Below, in pieces: positions 54,867 to 64,000 of a DNA stretch of 64,000 nucleotides (within the stretch, counting starts at the first letter, position 1; every line of letters begins with the position of its first letter). Origin of the DNA: Chelonoidis abingdonii. Lineage: Eukaryota; Chordata; Testudines; Testudinidae. The notes below the pieces were generated by a model. The model was not told the DNA's origin, ran no database searches, and saw nothing but the letters and a program-made list of their open reading frames with translations. A program made the translations under genes and the position numbers. The stretch lies in NCBI RefSeq assembly GCF_003597395.2, contig NC_133771.1:136859694-136923693 (forward strand). Direction: 5' to 3'.

Positions 54867-54974
54867 GATCGGGTGGGTTCAGAAAACGAAAGCATGACAA
54901 TTTCCCACATGGTCAAAGAAAAGATGAAAAAAACAATGTTAATTCGTCTTCATCTTTGATGGTGTCTTTTAAGT
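54867..54974 (+). CDS. TSNAX: TSNAX coding exon 2
   Basis: After a tatttatag acceptor the exon (108 bases) gives the rest of Gly then [35 protein letters not shown] and the first base of Ser, ending at a gtaagt donor. [11 protein letters not shown] is the basic, nuclear-signal-like part of TRAX. Length and phase agree with the human gene, with changes in the linker (GQRKDEKNN). Confidence 0.95.
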
Positions 54975-57900
54975 GTAAGTAAAAGTTGACAGTCCAGATC
55001 ATAACAATGTATACAATAAAAGTTAGTGGAAATAAAATATTTAGTGGTGGGGCTGTCCATAGGTAAAATTAAAATCAGTGAGACTCTCTAAATTTGGGAC
55101 ATGATCTATCGCTTTCTATGCCAGCAGAGTGCTGTGGTAGAGATGATAGGGTCACTTTTTAGTTAGGGGAAGGGTGAGACAGAGCGCTTCTTGATGATCA
55201 CTAGGGATATGATTCTGTCATGGACCTCCATGACTTCTGAGGCAGTGCCGGAGCCTTGTCCACTGGAACACTGCTGCCAGAGCAGCTGACCAGGCCCAGA
55301 GCAGCGGCCCCAAGAACAGCTCCCCGCACCCCAGTATTTTTAGTAAAAGTCAGAGACAGGTTGCAGGCTTCTGTGAATTTTTGTTTATTGCTTATGACCT
55401 GTCCCTGACAGTAAAAATACCCGTGACAGAATCTTAACCTTGCTCATCACCTTTGAAGGGAGAGCTTTTCTGCTCACAACTGACAGTTGTAGTTATTTCA
55501 GACTAGGGCTTGTTTACACGCAGAAGTTTTTTAACCAGTTTAGTTGTTAAACTGGTGCAAACTCATGTGTAGACATTTATTTTGGTTTGAGAGTCTTATT
55601 TTGAGTTAGCCTTAAACCTGTTCCTAATTTAAACTAAATCAAAATATGCTTGGTTTAAACCAAAATAAGTGTTTACACAGGGGTTTGCACTAGTTCAACT
55701 GCTTTTAAAAAAATCACCTGAAATGCACCTTTCTTTTGTAGACAAACCTTAGTACACCTGCAAGGCGGGTTTTGTAGGGGAAACTGGCTTGATTAAAGCA
55801 CACTGATATGATCCAGACCCCTGGTTTAATATCTCAACAAGGTTCGTCCACTTTTCTTTTAAGGGGTGAGTACTGTGAAGAGGGAAGAATCCAGAGATAA
55901 TTTTGTGGGATTCGGGAGTCCTTGCAACATGAAAAAAAGCTAGGAAACAGAAAGTGTATGTGTGTAAATAAAGCAATGGAAAATAATTGATCTGATCAGA
56001 AAGTTAAACCCTTGGCTTGGCATGATCTAAAATTATCTATTGGTAAAAGACTAATATAACTAAGATAAATAAGCTTTTATAAAGTGAAGACTTCATTATT
56101 GGGAGCACATAGCTGCTATTAGAGAAGGTTTCTATGATTTCTTTAGAATGCTAATTGTCAGTAATTGATGTTTTTCTAAAACTAGATATTTTGTATGTAT
56201 GTAAACAAATAACAATTAACTTTGTGGTGCAGCTGTAGCGTGATTATTAATGGTATCTGGTGTTACATGAAAATGAGTTATTAGAATTCTTCAAAAATAA
56301 ATTCACATGAATGAAACTTTATATTTTCTGTTAATGTTTGTGTGCACTGTTAATTATCTGATATTAAGGACCTCTAGTTTATCATGCTTTAAACCCTTCC
56401 CTTCCCTTCGGCCCCTATAATACCACTGTGCAGGCATTGGTATAAATCTACAAATAAAGCTGTGGTGAGATTTGCATTTAAAGCTGAGCAACAATCCGAT
56501 TTCACACTGTAATAATTGACTATAGGTCTTGTCTAGACTGGGAAAATGCATCCTGTTAGGAAATGTGTTGATTAACATTTTGTAACTAGCACAGTGTTAA
56601 ACATGATTTTTCTTTTAGTGTGAACAAAGACAGTTGTGTTTAGAAACGTGCTAACTGATCGAACCACAAAGTTGCATGTATGTTTACACTACAGCTGGTA
56701 GTGTGCTTCCCAGCACGAGTAGACACGTGCTCTTGCTCTACTTAAGCTAGCATGTTAAAAATAGCTGGGGTTGGCATAGGTGGCAGCTCAGACTGGCTGC
56801 CTGAGTATAAACCCTCCCAGATCTCCCAGGGATGTACTCAGGTGGCTAGCCTGAGCTGCTGACTATGCTACCACTGGCTACACTGCTATTTTTAGCACAC
56901 AAATTTGAACAGAGCTATCATATCTGTCTACTGCTGGGAGGCATGCTCCCAGCTGCAGTGTAGATGTACCCTTAATTAACTTGTTTTCTGATACGTTGCC
57001 TCAGTATAGACAAAAGCCTTCCTCTCCAAAGTAGGCATAATAATATTCAGAGAACAATTGCATTTTCTGTGTAATATTTTTAGTAAAATATTTACTAACC
57101 CTTGCAGGGGGAACATTTAAAAATTCTCCCTTTTTTGAAAAGATGCCGTGTTATCAGATTTCTTGTACTTTGGAATTGATTAACTTTGCCCTCTTGTTGT
57201 CCATTATATTTAATAAACATTAATCCCAAGGCTGACCCTACACTATCCAATTTCTAACTTCTCTCCAATCTGAAGAATAGCTGTTCATCATGAGTTGGCT
57301 ACATCGAAAGAGGCACACATGTTAGTATGTTTGACTGCCCTCTGTGGGATTGAATATATGTATATGGCAGCAAGCTAGAGAGAATGTAAGAGTCCCGGTA
57401 CAAATGAATTGAGGAGAACTGTCAGAAAAAAAGGGAGGAAGTAGAAGGTAATGAAGAATGAATAACAAAAGAAAGGAAGTGAGAACTGTAAAAATTTTCT
57501 TGATCACAGTCAAAACATTCTGAATGTTTCACAGGTAACTATGAAATCCTTTAGGAATCCTCATTATTTCTAAAAAACTGTTCACAATACAGACATAACA
57601 TGTATTCCTGATGTGTTTGCCCTCCAAAGAGTGAGCGTGATGGGAGGAGGTGTTGAGACATGAGTAGAAACAGAGATTAACTAGTACAAACCCATTATAA
57701 GGGAACAGCAGCTAATTAGTCATAAAAGTTATGATGAAGCTAAACTAAACAAGGTGCTCCTCCATTATGGCAGCAGGATCAGGCCATAAATTAATATATT
57801 AGGAATAAAAATGACTTTTCTTTACTGCTTTTAAAGTGTATTATTTATTGTATTTTCCCTGCTGTAACATATGGTAAAGCATTGTAATTGTGTGATCTTC

Positions 57901-58045
57901 TGCATATAAACAAAAACTTAAATGTGAAATAATGGAAGATTAAATGGTTCTGTTACACAAATAGTGTAGTAATAGAATACTTAATATTATTGTATTAGAC
58001 TACACATGAGAATTGTTTTTGTGATCATCTGCATTCTGTTCTTAG
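54975..58045. other. TSNAX: TSNAX intron 2 with MITEs
   Basis: Contains a MITE at about 55503-55748 (agggcttgtttacacgca; ttttgtagacaaacct), and a MITE within a MITE at about 56524-57018: the outer ends are taggtcttgtctagactg and cagtatagacaaaagcct, and the inner ends are tatgtttacactacagctgg (56690) and agctgcagtgtagatgtac (56950). Confidence 0.6.
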
Positions 58046-58160
58046 CATTTCAACTGGAGCTTGATACAAGACATGATAAATATGAGAGGCTTGTGAAACT
58101 TAGTCGTGATATAACTATTGAAAGTAAAAGAACAATATTCCTACTCCACAGGATTACTAG
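58046..58160 (+). CDS. TSNAX: TSNAX coding exon 3
   Basis: After a tgttcttag acceptor the 115-base exon gives [38 protein letters not shown] and part of Ser, up to a gtgagt donor. This is the first helix region of the translin fold, in which TRAX packs against translin. Nearly all residues match human TRAX ([20 protein letters not shown]). Confidence 0.96.
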
Positions 58161-58333
58161 GTGAGTCACATTAATTCCCATTTCCATGCTGACCCAGAAA
58201 CTTACTGTTGCCTTGCAGAGTTTTCTGTATCTATGAGTAACAGATGCAATATTCAGTTGAGCTAGACATCAAGGAAGATAAACATAGGCTCAGTTCATTT
58301 CCCATAAGCTGTGTTGTTTTATTTCCTCTAAAA

Positions 58334-58665
58334 CAGTGTTTCTCAAACTGGGATCGCCACTTGTGTAGGGAAAGCCCCTGGCGGGCCAGGCCGGTTTGTT
58401 TACCTGCCCTGTCTGCAGGTCTGGCTGATTGCGGCTCCCACTGGCCGCCGTTCACCGCTGCAGGCTAATGGAGGCTGCTAGAAGTGGCGGCCAGTAAGTC
58501 CGTTGGCCCATGCCGCTTCCAGCAGCTCCCATTGGCCTGGAGCAGTGAACTGTAGCCAGTGGGAGCCGTAATTGGCCGGACCTGCAGACGGGGCAGGTAA
58601 ACAAACTGACCTGGCGTGCCAGGGGCTTTTCCTACACAAGTGGCAACCCAGTTTGAGAAACACCA
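58334..58665. mobile_element. 332-bp hAT foldback element with 8-bp target duplication
   Basis: Ends cagtgtttctcaaactggg and, inverted, ccagtttgagaaacacca. Arms are almost symmetric (ccacttgtgtagggaaagcc, gtttgtttacctgcc). Exact duplications ctctaaaa at 58326-58333 and 58666-58673. The centre holds the CCAAT-type word agctcccattggcc. Confidence 0.9.
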
Positions 58666-59606
58666 CTCTAAAAGGATATGTAAGCCAGTGGGCACATGCA
58701 GCAATCGGGAAATTAAAGTAAGGACCAGCCTCTAGTTCGTGTCAAGTCCATTTCCTTAGAGATGGCTTTATTAGCACAAAGAATATTCCAAAACAGGGCC
58801 AGAGTAACACAGAATACTTGGTAACAGCCAACAGACATTTCCAGCAAGCTGGGAGGGGAAAGAACACACCCTTCTAGAGAGCCGTCTTTGAAATAACTTG
58901 CCCATTTCTTTTATAGCCCCACCCCAGATCACCCATGTGATGAGTAGGGAACCTGGGTTCTACTTGTGATCCCACACATGCTGGAACTTAAGGAGTGTGT
59001 CTATACATAGCTGCAAGGTGCCTTGCATTTTGTGCCCTGATCATTGGAAGCAGTAAGTGCTGTGGGAGAATAATGGAGAAAGTTGAGTCTTGCCACAGCC
59101 TGTTGTATAAAAGATTTACCTGGAAATTACATATGTAATTTTAGACATTGGGCTTTGTCTGTATTTGTCTTTTTTCCCTAAAATTTCCCACTGTTATCAC
59201 CACTGCAGCTCCACAATGGTGGCAACGGTGTGGGCACTCTTGTAGGTAAGATGCTGGCAGCTGCCATTTTTTAACCTTGATGCTGTCCAGACTTGCTTTG
59301 AGCAGAGGTAAACAACATGGTGGTCTATCATTCTAGTGGCCACTAGAGCCTTTGCTGCACTAGCGCTGCCTCTGTTGCTGCACAAAGAATAGCAACATTG
59401 GAACTTTCAGGGGGAAAAAGACTTGTGTGTAGACTCAGCATAAGCTTTTAGATTCGTTTGCATCATGGAATCCTGTTTTCTAGAAGTGTACTAATGGTGG
59501 GTTGCCATACTGTGTCTGCACTTCTCTTCCCCTCTCTGTCGTAACTATTCAGTACAGAGCCCAGTTTCAGAATTCTAACCATATTTAAACATTTGTTCGT
59601 AACCAA

Positions 59607-60319
59607 ACTACAGTACCAGTCCTGTTGGGGGAACAGAGGGGTACTGGTAAGTGAAAAATTCCAGTTAACTAAGAAGAAAGGAGTTTGGGTGCGGGAGGGG
59701 GCTCGGGACAGGGGATTGGTGCATGAGAAGGATTTTGGGTGCTGGATCCTGGGGGTGCTCACCTCAGGCGGCTCCCTGCAAGCGGTGACCTGTCCCTGCT
59801 GTTCTTAGGCGGAGGCACGATTGCCCTCACTCTGCCCCAAGCGCCTGCTCTGCAGCTCCCATTGGCCAGGAACCGTGGCCATTGGAAGCTGCGGGGTTGG
59901 CACCTGTGGGCAGAAGTTGTGTACAGAGCTGCCTACCTGTGCCTCTTCCTAAAACAGCAGAGACAGGTGACCGCTTGTGGGGAGCTGCCTGAGGTGAGCA
60001 CTCCCTGGATCCAGCAGCCCAAAATCCCTCTTGCACCCCTGTTCCAAGCCTTCTCCTGCACCCAGACTCCTTTCCTGAGCCCACACCTCAATCACCAGCC
60101 CAACGCCCTCTCCCACACTCTGAACCCCTTGTGGCCATTCCTCCGCCTAGGAGCAGCAGGGACATGTCGCCACTTCCGAGGAGCCACGTGGAGTCAGGTA
60201 GCTAGCCTACCAGCCCTGCATCAACCAGACTATAAAGTAGATATTCAATGAAGATTAGAAATGCTGATTTATAGAGCTTTCTGGTTGGTACAGGGCTAGC
60301 TAACACAGCCTTTACTGTA
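59607..60319. repeat. GC-rich interspersed element
   Basis: Ends ctacagtaccagtcctgtt and, inverted, aacacagcctttactgta look like weak terminal inverted repeats. The core has cagctcccattggccagg (about 59850-59867). Frames of up to 170 codons are by-products. Confidence 0.45.
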
Positions 60320-60963
60320 TCTGCTAAATCCACAAAAATAGTAATTGAAAAAGAGATGTTGTAAATCTATAATACTGCGTACATTGTTCGAGCTTTTTAA
60401 GTATAATAAATGAACTGTCCTTTAAATGCTGTATATAAAATCTAATGTAACAATAGTTGTGGATGAGATACTGTAGAGGTTTCCTTAGTGGCATATTTCA
60501 TAAATACTGCCTAAAAACATGTATAAAGTAGATCCTTGTGCTATGTTAATCTAATGTATTGCAAAATGGTGTGGATTTTGTGTATGAGAGAGAAGTCTTC
60601 TGCAGATTTTTCTAGCTATTTTACCTATTTATTTTGATCGTTGTCATGAGCTTCCTCATTACCTCTGCTTTAGTCATAGTTAAAGCTACAGCCTGAAATA
60701 AGCAGCACGCTATTCAGACTGGGTTTGAATGGTTGATTATCTTAAGGGCAATTCTTTTTTGAATGTACAAAGAAGTTCAAAGGTACCTACTTACACTAGA
60801 TCAGAAAGATTCATTTTAAATTTGTCTCATTCCAAAATATTTCATTTTGTCTGCACTAATTAAACATAAGGTGGTTAGTAGAAGAAAAAGTGTGTAATTT
60901 AACTCTTTGTTGGTGTTCTAACAGCTGTCACTTTGTAATTTTATTTGTATTCTGTGCTCACAG

Positions 60964-61094
60964 TGATCCCAATGGGGAGGAAATATTAAATGAATCTGAG
61001 GCCAAATTAGAAGCTGTCAGACAGAAAATTAAGCAAGTAGCACAAGAACTGATAGGAGAAGACATGTATCAGTTCCACAGAGCCATCTCTCCAG
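60964..61094 (+). CDS. TSNAX: TSNAX coding exon 4
   Basis: After a gctcacag acceptor the 131-base exon completes Ser and gives [43 protein letters not shown] and one base, up to a gtaagt donor. Human TRAX reads DPDMEDILTESEIKLDGVRQ-type residues here, so the identity is clear. With exons 1-3 the frame is continuous for 123 codons. Human TRAX has 290 residues, so the rest, including the catalytic acidic residues of the TRAX C3PO site, lies beyond the window. Confidence 0.95.
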
Positions 61095-62029
61095 GTAAGT
61101 CTACATTCAAATAGGATGGGCACACACATCAGGCCAAATTCAGTTTAGGTGCAGCTCCATTACTTCAGCAGTATTGCATTTGCATACACCAGGGCTGAAT
61201 TTGGCTCACCCTTTGCACTTTAAAACATAGATTGTGATTTTCCTCTTTTTGAAGATTAAAAAACATGCTCTTGGTTATATTTCATAACACTCAAATATGT
61301 AAACACATTGTATAGATATGAATATCAAGCACAAACTGTACTGTGTGCAACCATTCAAACTCCCCTCTTCCCCAATCTGTTTCAACTTCTCTGTGTAAAT
61401 GGCAGTCTTTTTAGTTTCAAAGGTCATCTTAACATTTCAGCTACACTGATGGATGCAATATCTTGAGTTTCCCCACAGTATTTTTATATCCTTCTCTCAC
61501 ATGCAAAACAACTGTATTTAGGCTCTGTGTGTGGCACTAGTGATGAACAGAAACTCTCCGGCTGTAACCATCACTTGGTCTTTAGTAGATGCATCAGTAC
61601 TGTTCCACTCCTGGGTTTCCAGTGAGTGCACTCAGTCTCTTTCTTTTCTGTTGTTCAGAGTGTCTGGCTCCTCCCTAGACTCAATTTCCCAAATGTGTGT
61701 ACCTTTTCTCAGGTGCTCTGCAGGCCTGGGGCCAATATGGAAGCACCTTACCACCAATCCAGCCATCCTGCATTTTTCCAACTGCATTTGGAACCTTTGA
61801 AATTCAGTGTCCTGCTGGCCTTCTAAAGGGGTCATTACCTCAAGGACTTTCTTTAAAAACAAACAAACAAACGAACAAAACCCTATTCCTGCTGTTTCAA
61901 CCTGTCTGCATTTCTACAAAAAACTGTGGACCCCACCCATTTTTCATTTGGGTGCTTGTATTGGTACTCTTACTTGAAAGTATGTTTTTGAGTACCTGAG
62001 TTCCAGTTTGATCATCTAAATCAGCAGTT
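61095..62029. other. TSNAX: Start of TSNAX intron 4, no feature
   Basis: Nothing recognised apart from a short (AAAC)n run at 61854-61880. Confidence 0.6.
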
Positions 62030-62574
62030 TTCAAACTTTAGCAACCTGGGGATTCCCATTTTGATTTAAAATTTTTCAGGGACCACCAAGCCTCCCCACT
62101 CAGGCTTGGTGGTCCCTGCTCACAGTCCACTCCTTCCCCAAGGCCCCACCCCACCTCTTCCTGCCCCCCGCTCACTCCATCCCCCCACTTCCTCTGTCAC
62201 TCACTCTCCCCCCAACCCTCACTCACTTTAACTAGGCTGGGGCAGGGGTTGGGGTGCAGGAGGGGGTGCAGGCTCTGGGAGGGAGTTTGGGTGCAGGAGG
62301 GACCGAGGGGTGTGGGCTCTGGGTGGGGGTCGGTGTGTGAAAAAGAGTGAGGGGTGTGGGCTCCGGCTGGGCAGCAGTTACCTTGGGCAGCTCCCAAAAG
62401 CAACCAGCACATCTCTCCATCTCTTTGGCGGGGGTGCGAGGGAGGTCTCTGCTCACTGCCCCTGCCCGCAGGCACTTCCCCAGAGCTCCCATTGGCCGCA
62501 ATTCCCAGCCAATGGGAGCTGCAGAGTTGGTGCTTGGAGTGGGGGCAGGGTGCAGAGACGCCCTGACACCTGAG
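62030..62574. repeat. GC-rich hAT-like repeat with CCAAT hairpin
   Basis: Starts with a hAT-like cagcagttttcaaactttag (62023). Includes agctcccattggccgcaatt paired with gccaatgggagctgcag (62485-62525). Non-coding. Confidence 0.5.
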
Positions 62575-64000
62575 CAGACACCTGACACCTGCTCAGACGC
62601 CCTGAGCATTTTTGGACGTCGACTTGCTAACCTAGTGAGGAGGGCTTTAAACTAGGTTCGATGGGGGAGGGTGACCAAAGCCCAAAGGTAAGTCTCAAAG
62701 AGGGAAACCTGGAGGAAGGGATGGAACTTGGAGAATGCGGGGTTTGTAATGGCAGGGAGAAAGGAGAAAGTAATTGGAACTGGAAGGTGGGGGAATCAAA
62801 TCATTGCCTTAAGTGTCCTAATGAAGCCCTTATATCTGAGGTGTGTAGGAAAAGAGAACACCAGGAGACAATTCAAGGAGGAGGATGCAACAGGGGAAAT
62901 AAGCAGCAGAAGAAAGTAGGGCAGTTGGCTGAATTTTTAAAGTGCCTGTACACAAATGCGAGGAGCCTGGGAAACAAGAAGGAAGAATTAGTAGTACTGG
63001 CACAGACAGGGAATTACGATGTTATTGGCATAACTGAGACATGGTGGGATAGCTCGCATACCTGGAGCACTGCCATGGATGGGTATAAGCTGTTCAGGAA
63101 GGATAGGCAGGGGCGAAGAGGGGGAGGAGTAGCGCTGTATGTAAAAGAGCTGTATGAATGCTCAGAGCTCCACTACGAAACTGGAAATGAGCCAGTTGAA
63201 AGTCTTTGGTTAAATTTAGAGGGGAATGTCACAAGGGGGATGTTATGGTGGGTGTCTGCTACAGACCACCAGACCAGAAAGAAGAGGTGGATGAGGCTTT
63301 TTACAGACAACTAGCAGAAGTCTGTAGATCACAGCCCTGGTTCTCATGGGAGATTTCAATTATCCTGATATCTGCTGGGAGAGAAATACAGCAGTGCACA
63401 GGCAATCCAGGAAGTTTTTGGAGATCGCTGAGGACAACTTCCTGGTACAAATGCTGGGGGAACCAACGAGGGCCTTGCGCCTCGACCTCCTGCTCACAAA
63501 CAGAGAAGAGTTGATCGGGGAAGTAAGGGTGAACGGCAACCTGGGCAGCAGTGATCATGACATGGTAGAGTTCAGAACCCTGGTCAAAGGAAGGAAGGAG
63601 AGAAGCAGAACGCAAACCCTGGATTTCAGAAAAGCGGATTTCAGCTCCCTTAGAGAAATGATGGGCAGGATTCCCTGGGAAGCTGAACCAGTTTTTTAAG
63701 AACCTTGCTAGAGCACAGGAAATACCAACCGATGTGCAGAAAGGACAAAAGCAGCAAGCGAATAGAAGAGTAGAGGAGATGTTAGAAGTAGTAGAGAAAG
63801 TGCCAGCATGGCCTACGGGAACTCATGAGTGAGGAGCTGAAGCAAAACGAAGGAGCTTAAAAACTGAACAAAGTTGGACAGCTGACGGGAGGCATAAGTT
63901 ATTGCTCGGCCTGCAGGGATTAGAATCAGAGCCAAAGGGCATTCTGAGTGAACTAGCATAGGGGTGTGGAGGATTAATAGGAAAGGGTTTGTACAGTATG
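62575..64000 (+). mobile_element. CR1 LINE, second subfamily, runs off the window
   Basis: From FGRRLANLVRRALN (about 62605-62655, end of the ORF1 side) it continues into ORF2 and the endonuclease. It is on the plus strand, the same as TSNAX, in intron 4 or beyond. The RT part lies outside the window. Confidence 0.85.
62661..63699 (+). pseudogene. CR1 ORF2 endonuclease, frameshifted
   Basis: Plus-strand pieces: CLYTNARSLGNKKEELVVLA, DVIGITETWWDSSHTWS and GYKLFRKDRQGRRGGGVALY (62940-63145), VGVCYRPPDQKEEVDEAF (63250-63300), [18 protein letters not shown] (63346), [20 protein letters not shown] and [16 protein letters not shown] (63460-63590). The active-site asparagine, glutamate (ITETWW), and SDH histidine are all visible, but two or more frameshifts (near 63220 and 63330) and loss of frame after 63699 break it. 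Confidence 0.85.

Larger units (their letters stand above)
58161..60963. other. TSNAX: TSNAX intron 3
   Basis: Contains the hAT foldback at 58334-58665 and a larger repeat at about 59607-60319. The rest shows no feature. Confidence 0.7.

Noticed and set aside
1..64000. CRISPR arrays, operons, ribosome binding sites, bacterial promoters
   Set aside because: None seen, and the split exons and repeats show that this is a vertebrate nuclear sequence.
1..64000. tRNA or other small RNA genes
   Set aside because: No sequence with matching A and B boxes and a foldable cloverleaf was noticed, and the primer site at 11576 is only the complement of a tRNA end. A tRNAscan run would settle this.

Overview
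The window looks like vertebrate nuclear DNA from a reptile, most likely a turtle. This is inferred from a 5'-truncated CR1 LINE with a long open reverse transcriptase frame, many PIF/Harbinger copies, a Gmr1-like Ty3/Gypsy element, hAT foldback elements and Penelope-like hairpins, together with one amniote gene, TSNAX. No prokaryotic, plasmid or viral genome layout is present. Assembly gaps lie at 1-14 and 24865-24964. Family names and limits of repeats rest on sequence reading and recall of reptile repeats, not on database searches. Layout: 1-46 kb is intergenic and almost wholly built of nested transposons. A Harbinger copy (pieces at 5.92-5.99 and 12.95-16.72 kb) was split by an LTR fragment, which was itself split by a 6.5-kb Gmr1-like retrotransposon (6152-12685, minus strand) with exact 5-bp target duplications. 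Next come a LINE endonuclease remnant and another Harbinger transposase (17.4-19.6 kb), a Harbinger outer copy that holds an inner one (23.9-27.7 kb), a run of MITEs (27.7-33.6 kb), a Harbinger copy (35.1-41.8 kb) broken by an uncharacterised coding repeat, a 732-bp hAT foldback inside a MIR-like SINE (42.5-43.2 kb), and LTR plus GC-rich foldback repeats (43.8-46.2 kb). From 46.5 kb to the right edge lies the start of TSNAX (translin-associated factor X) on the plus strand: a CpG-rich promoter, coding exon 1 (47002-47017), exon 2 (54867-54974), exon 3 (58046-58160) and exon 4 (60964-61094). All have GT/AG splice sites and consistent phases, and together they encode about the first 123 residues. 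The remaining exons lie beyond the window. Intron 1 contains a processed PEX16 pseudogene on the minus strand, joined to an LTR that carries a nearly complete CR1. A 39-bp exact direct repeat brackets this whole block. How the parts relate: the only host gene likely to work is TSNAX. Most of the rest is transposon sequence of several ages, all visibly broken except the CR1 ORF2 reverse transcriptase, which is open for 735 codons. The more unusual observations are a Gypsy element with integrase ahead of reverse transcriptase and a SCAN-like capsid, an in-frame 36-bp minisatellite within an ORF carried in both of its LTRs, a possible third conserved ORF in Harbinger elements, and a PEX16-LTR chimera.
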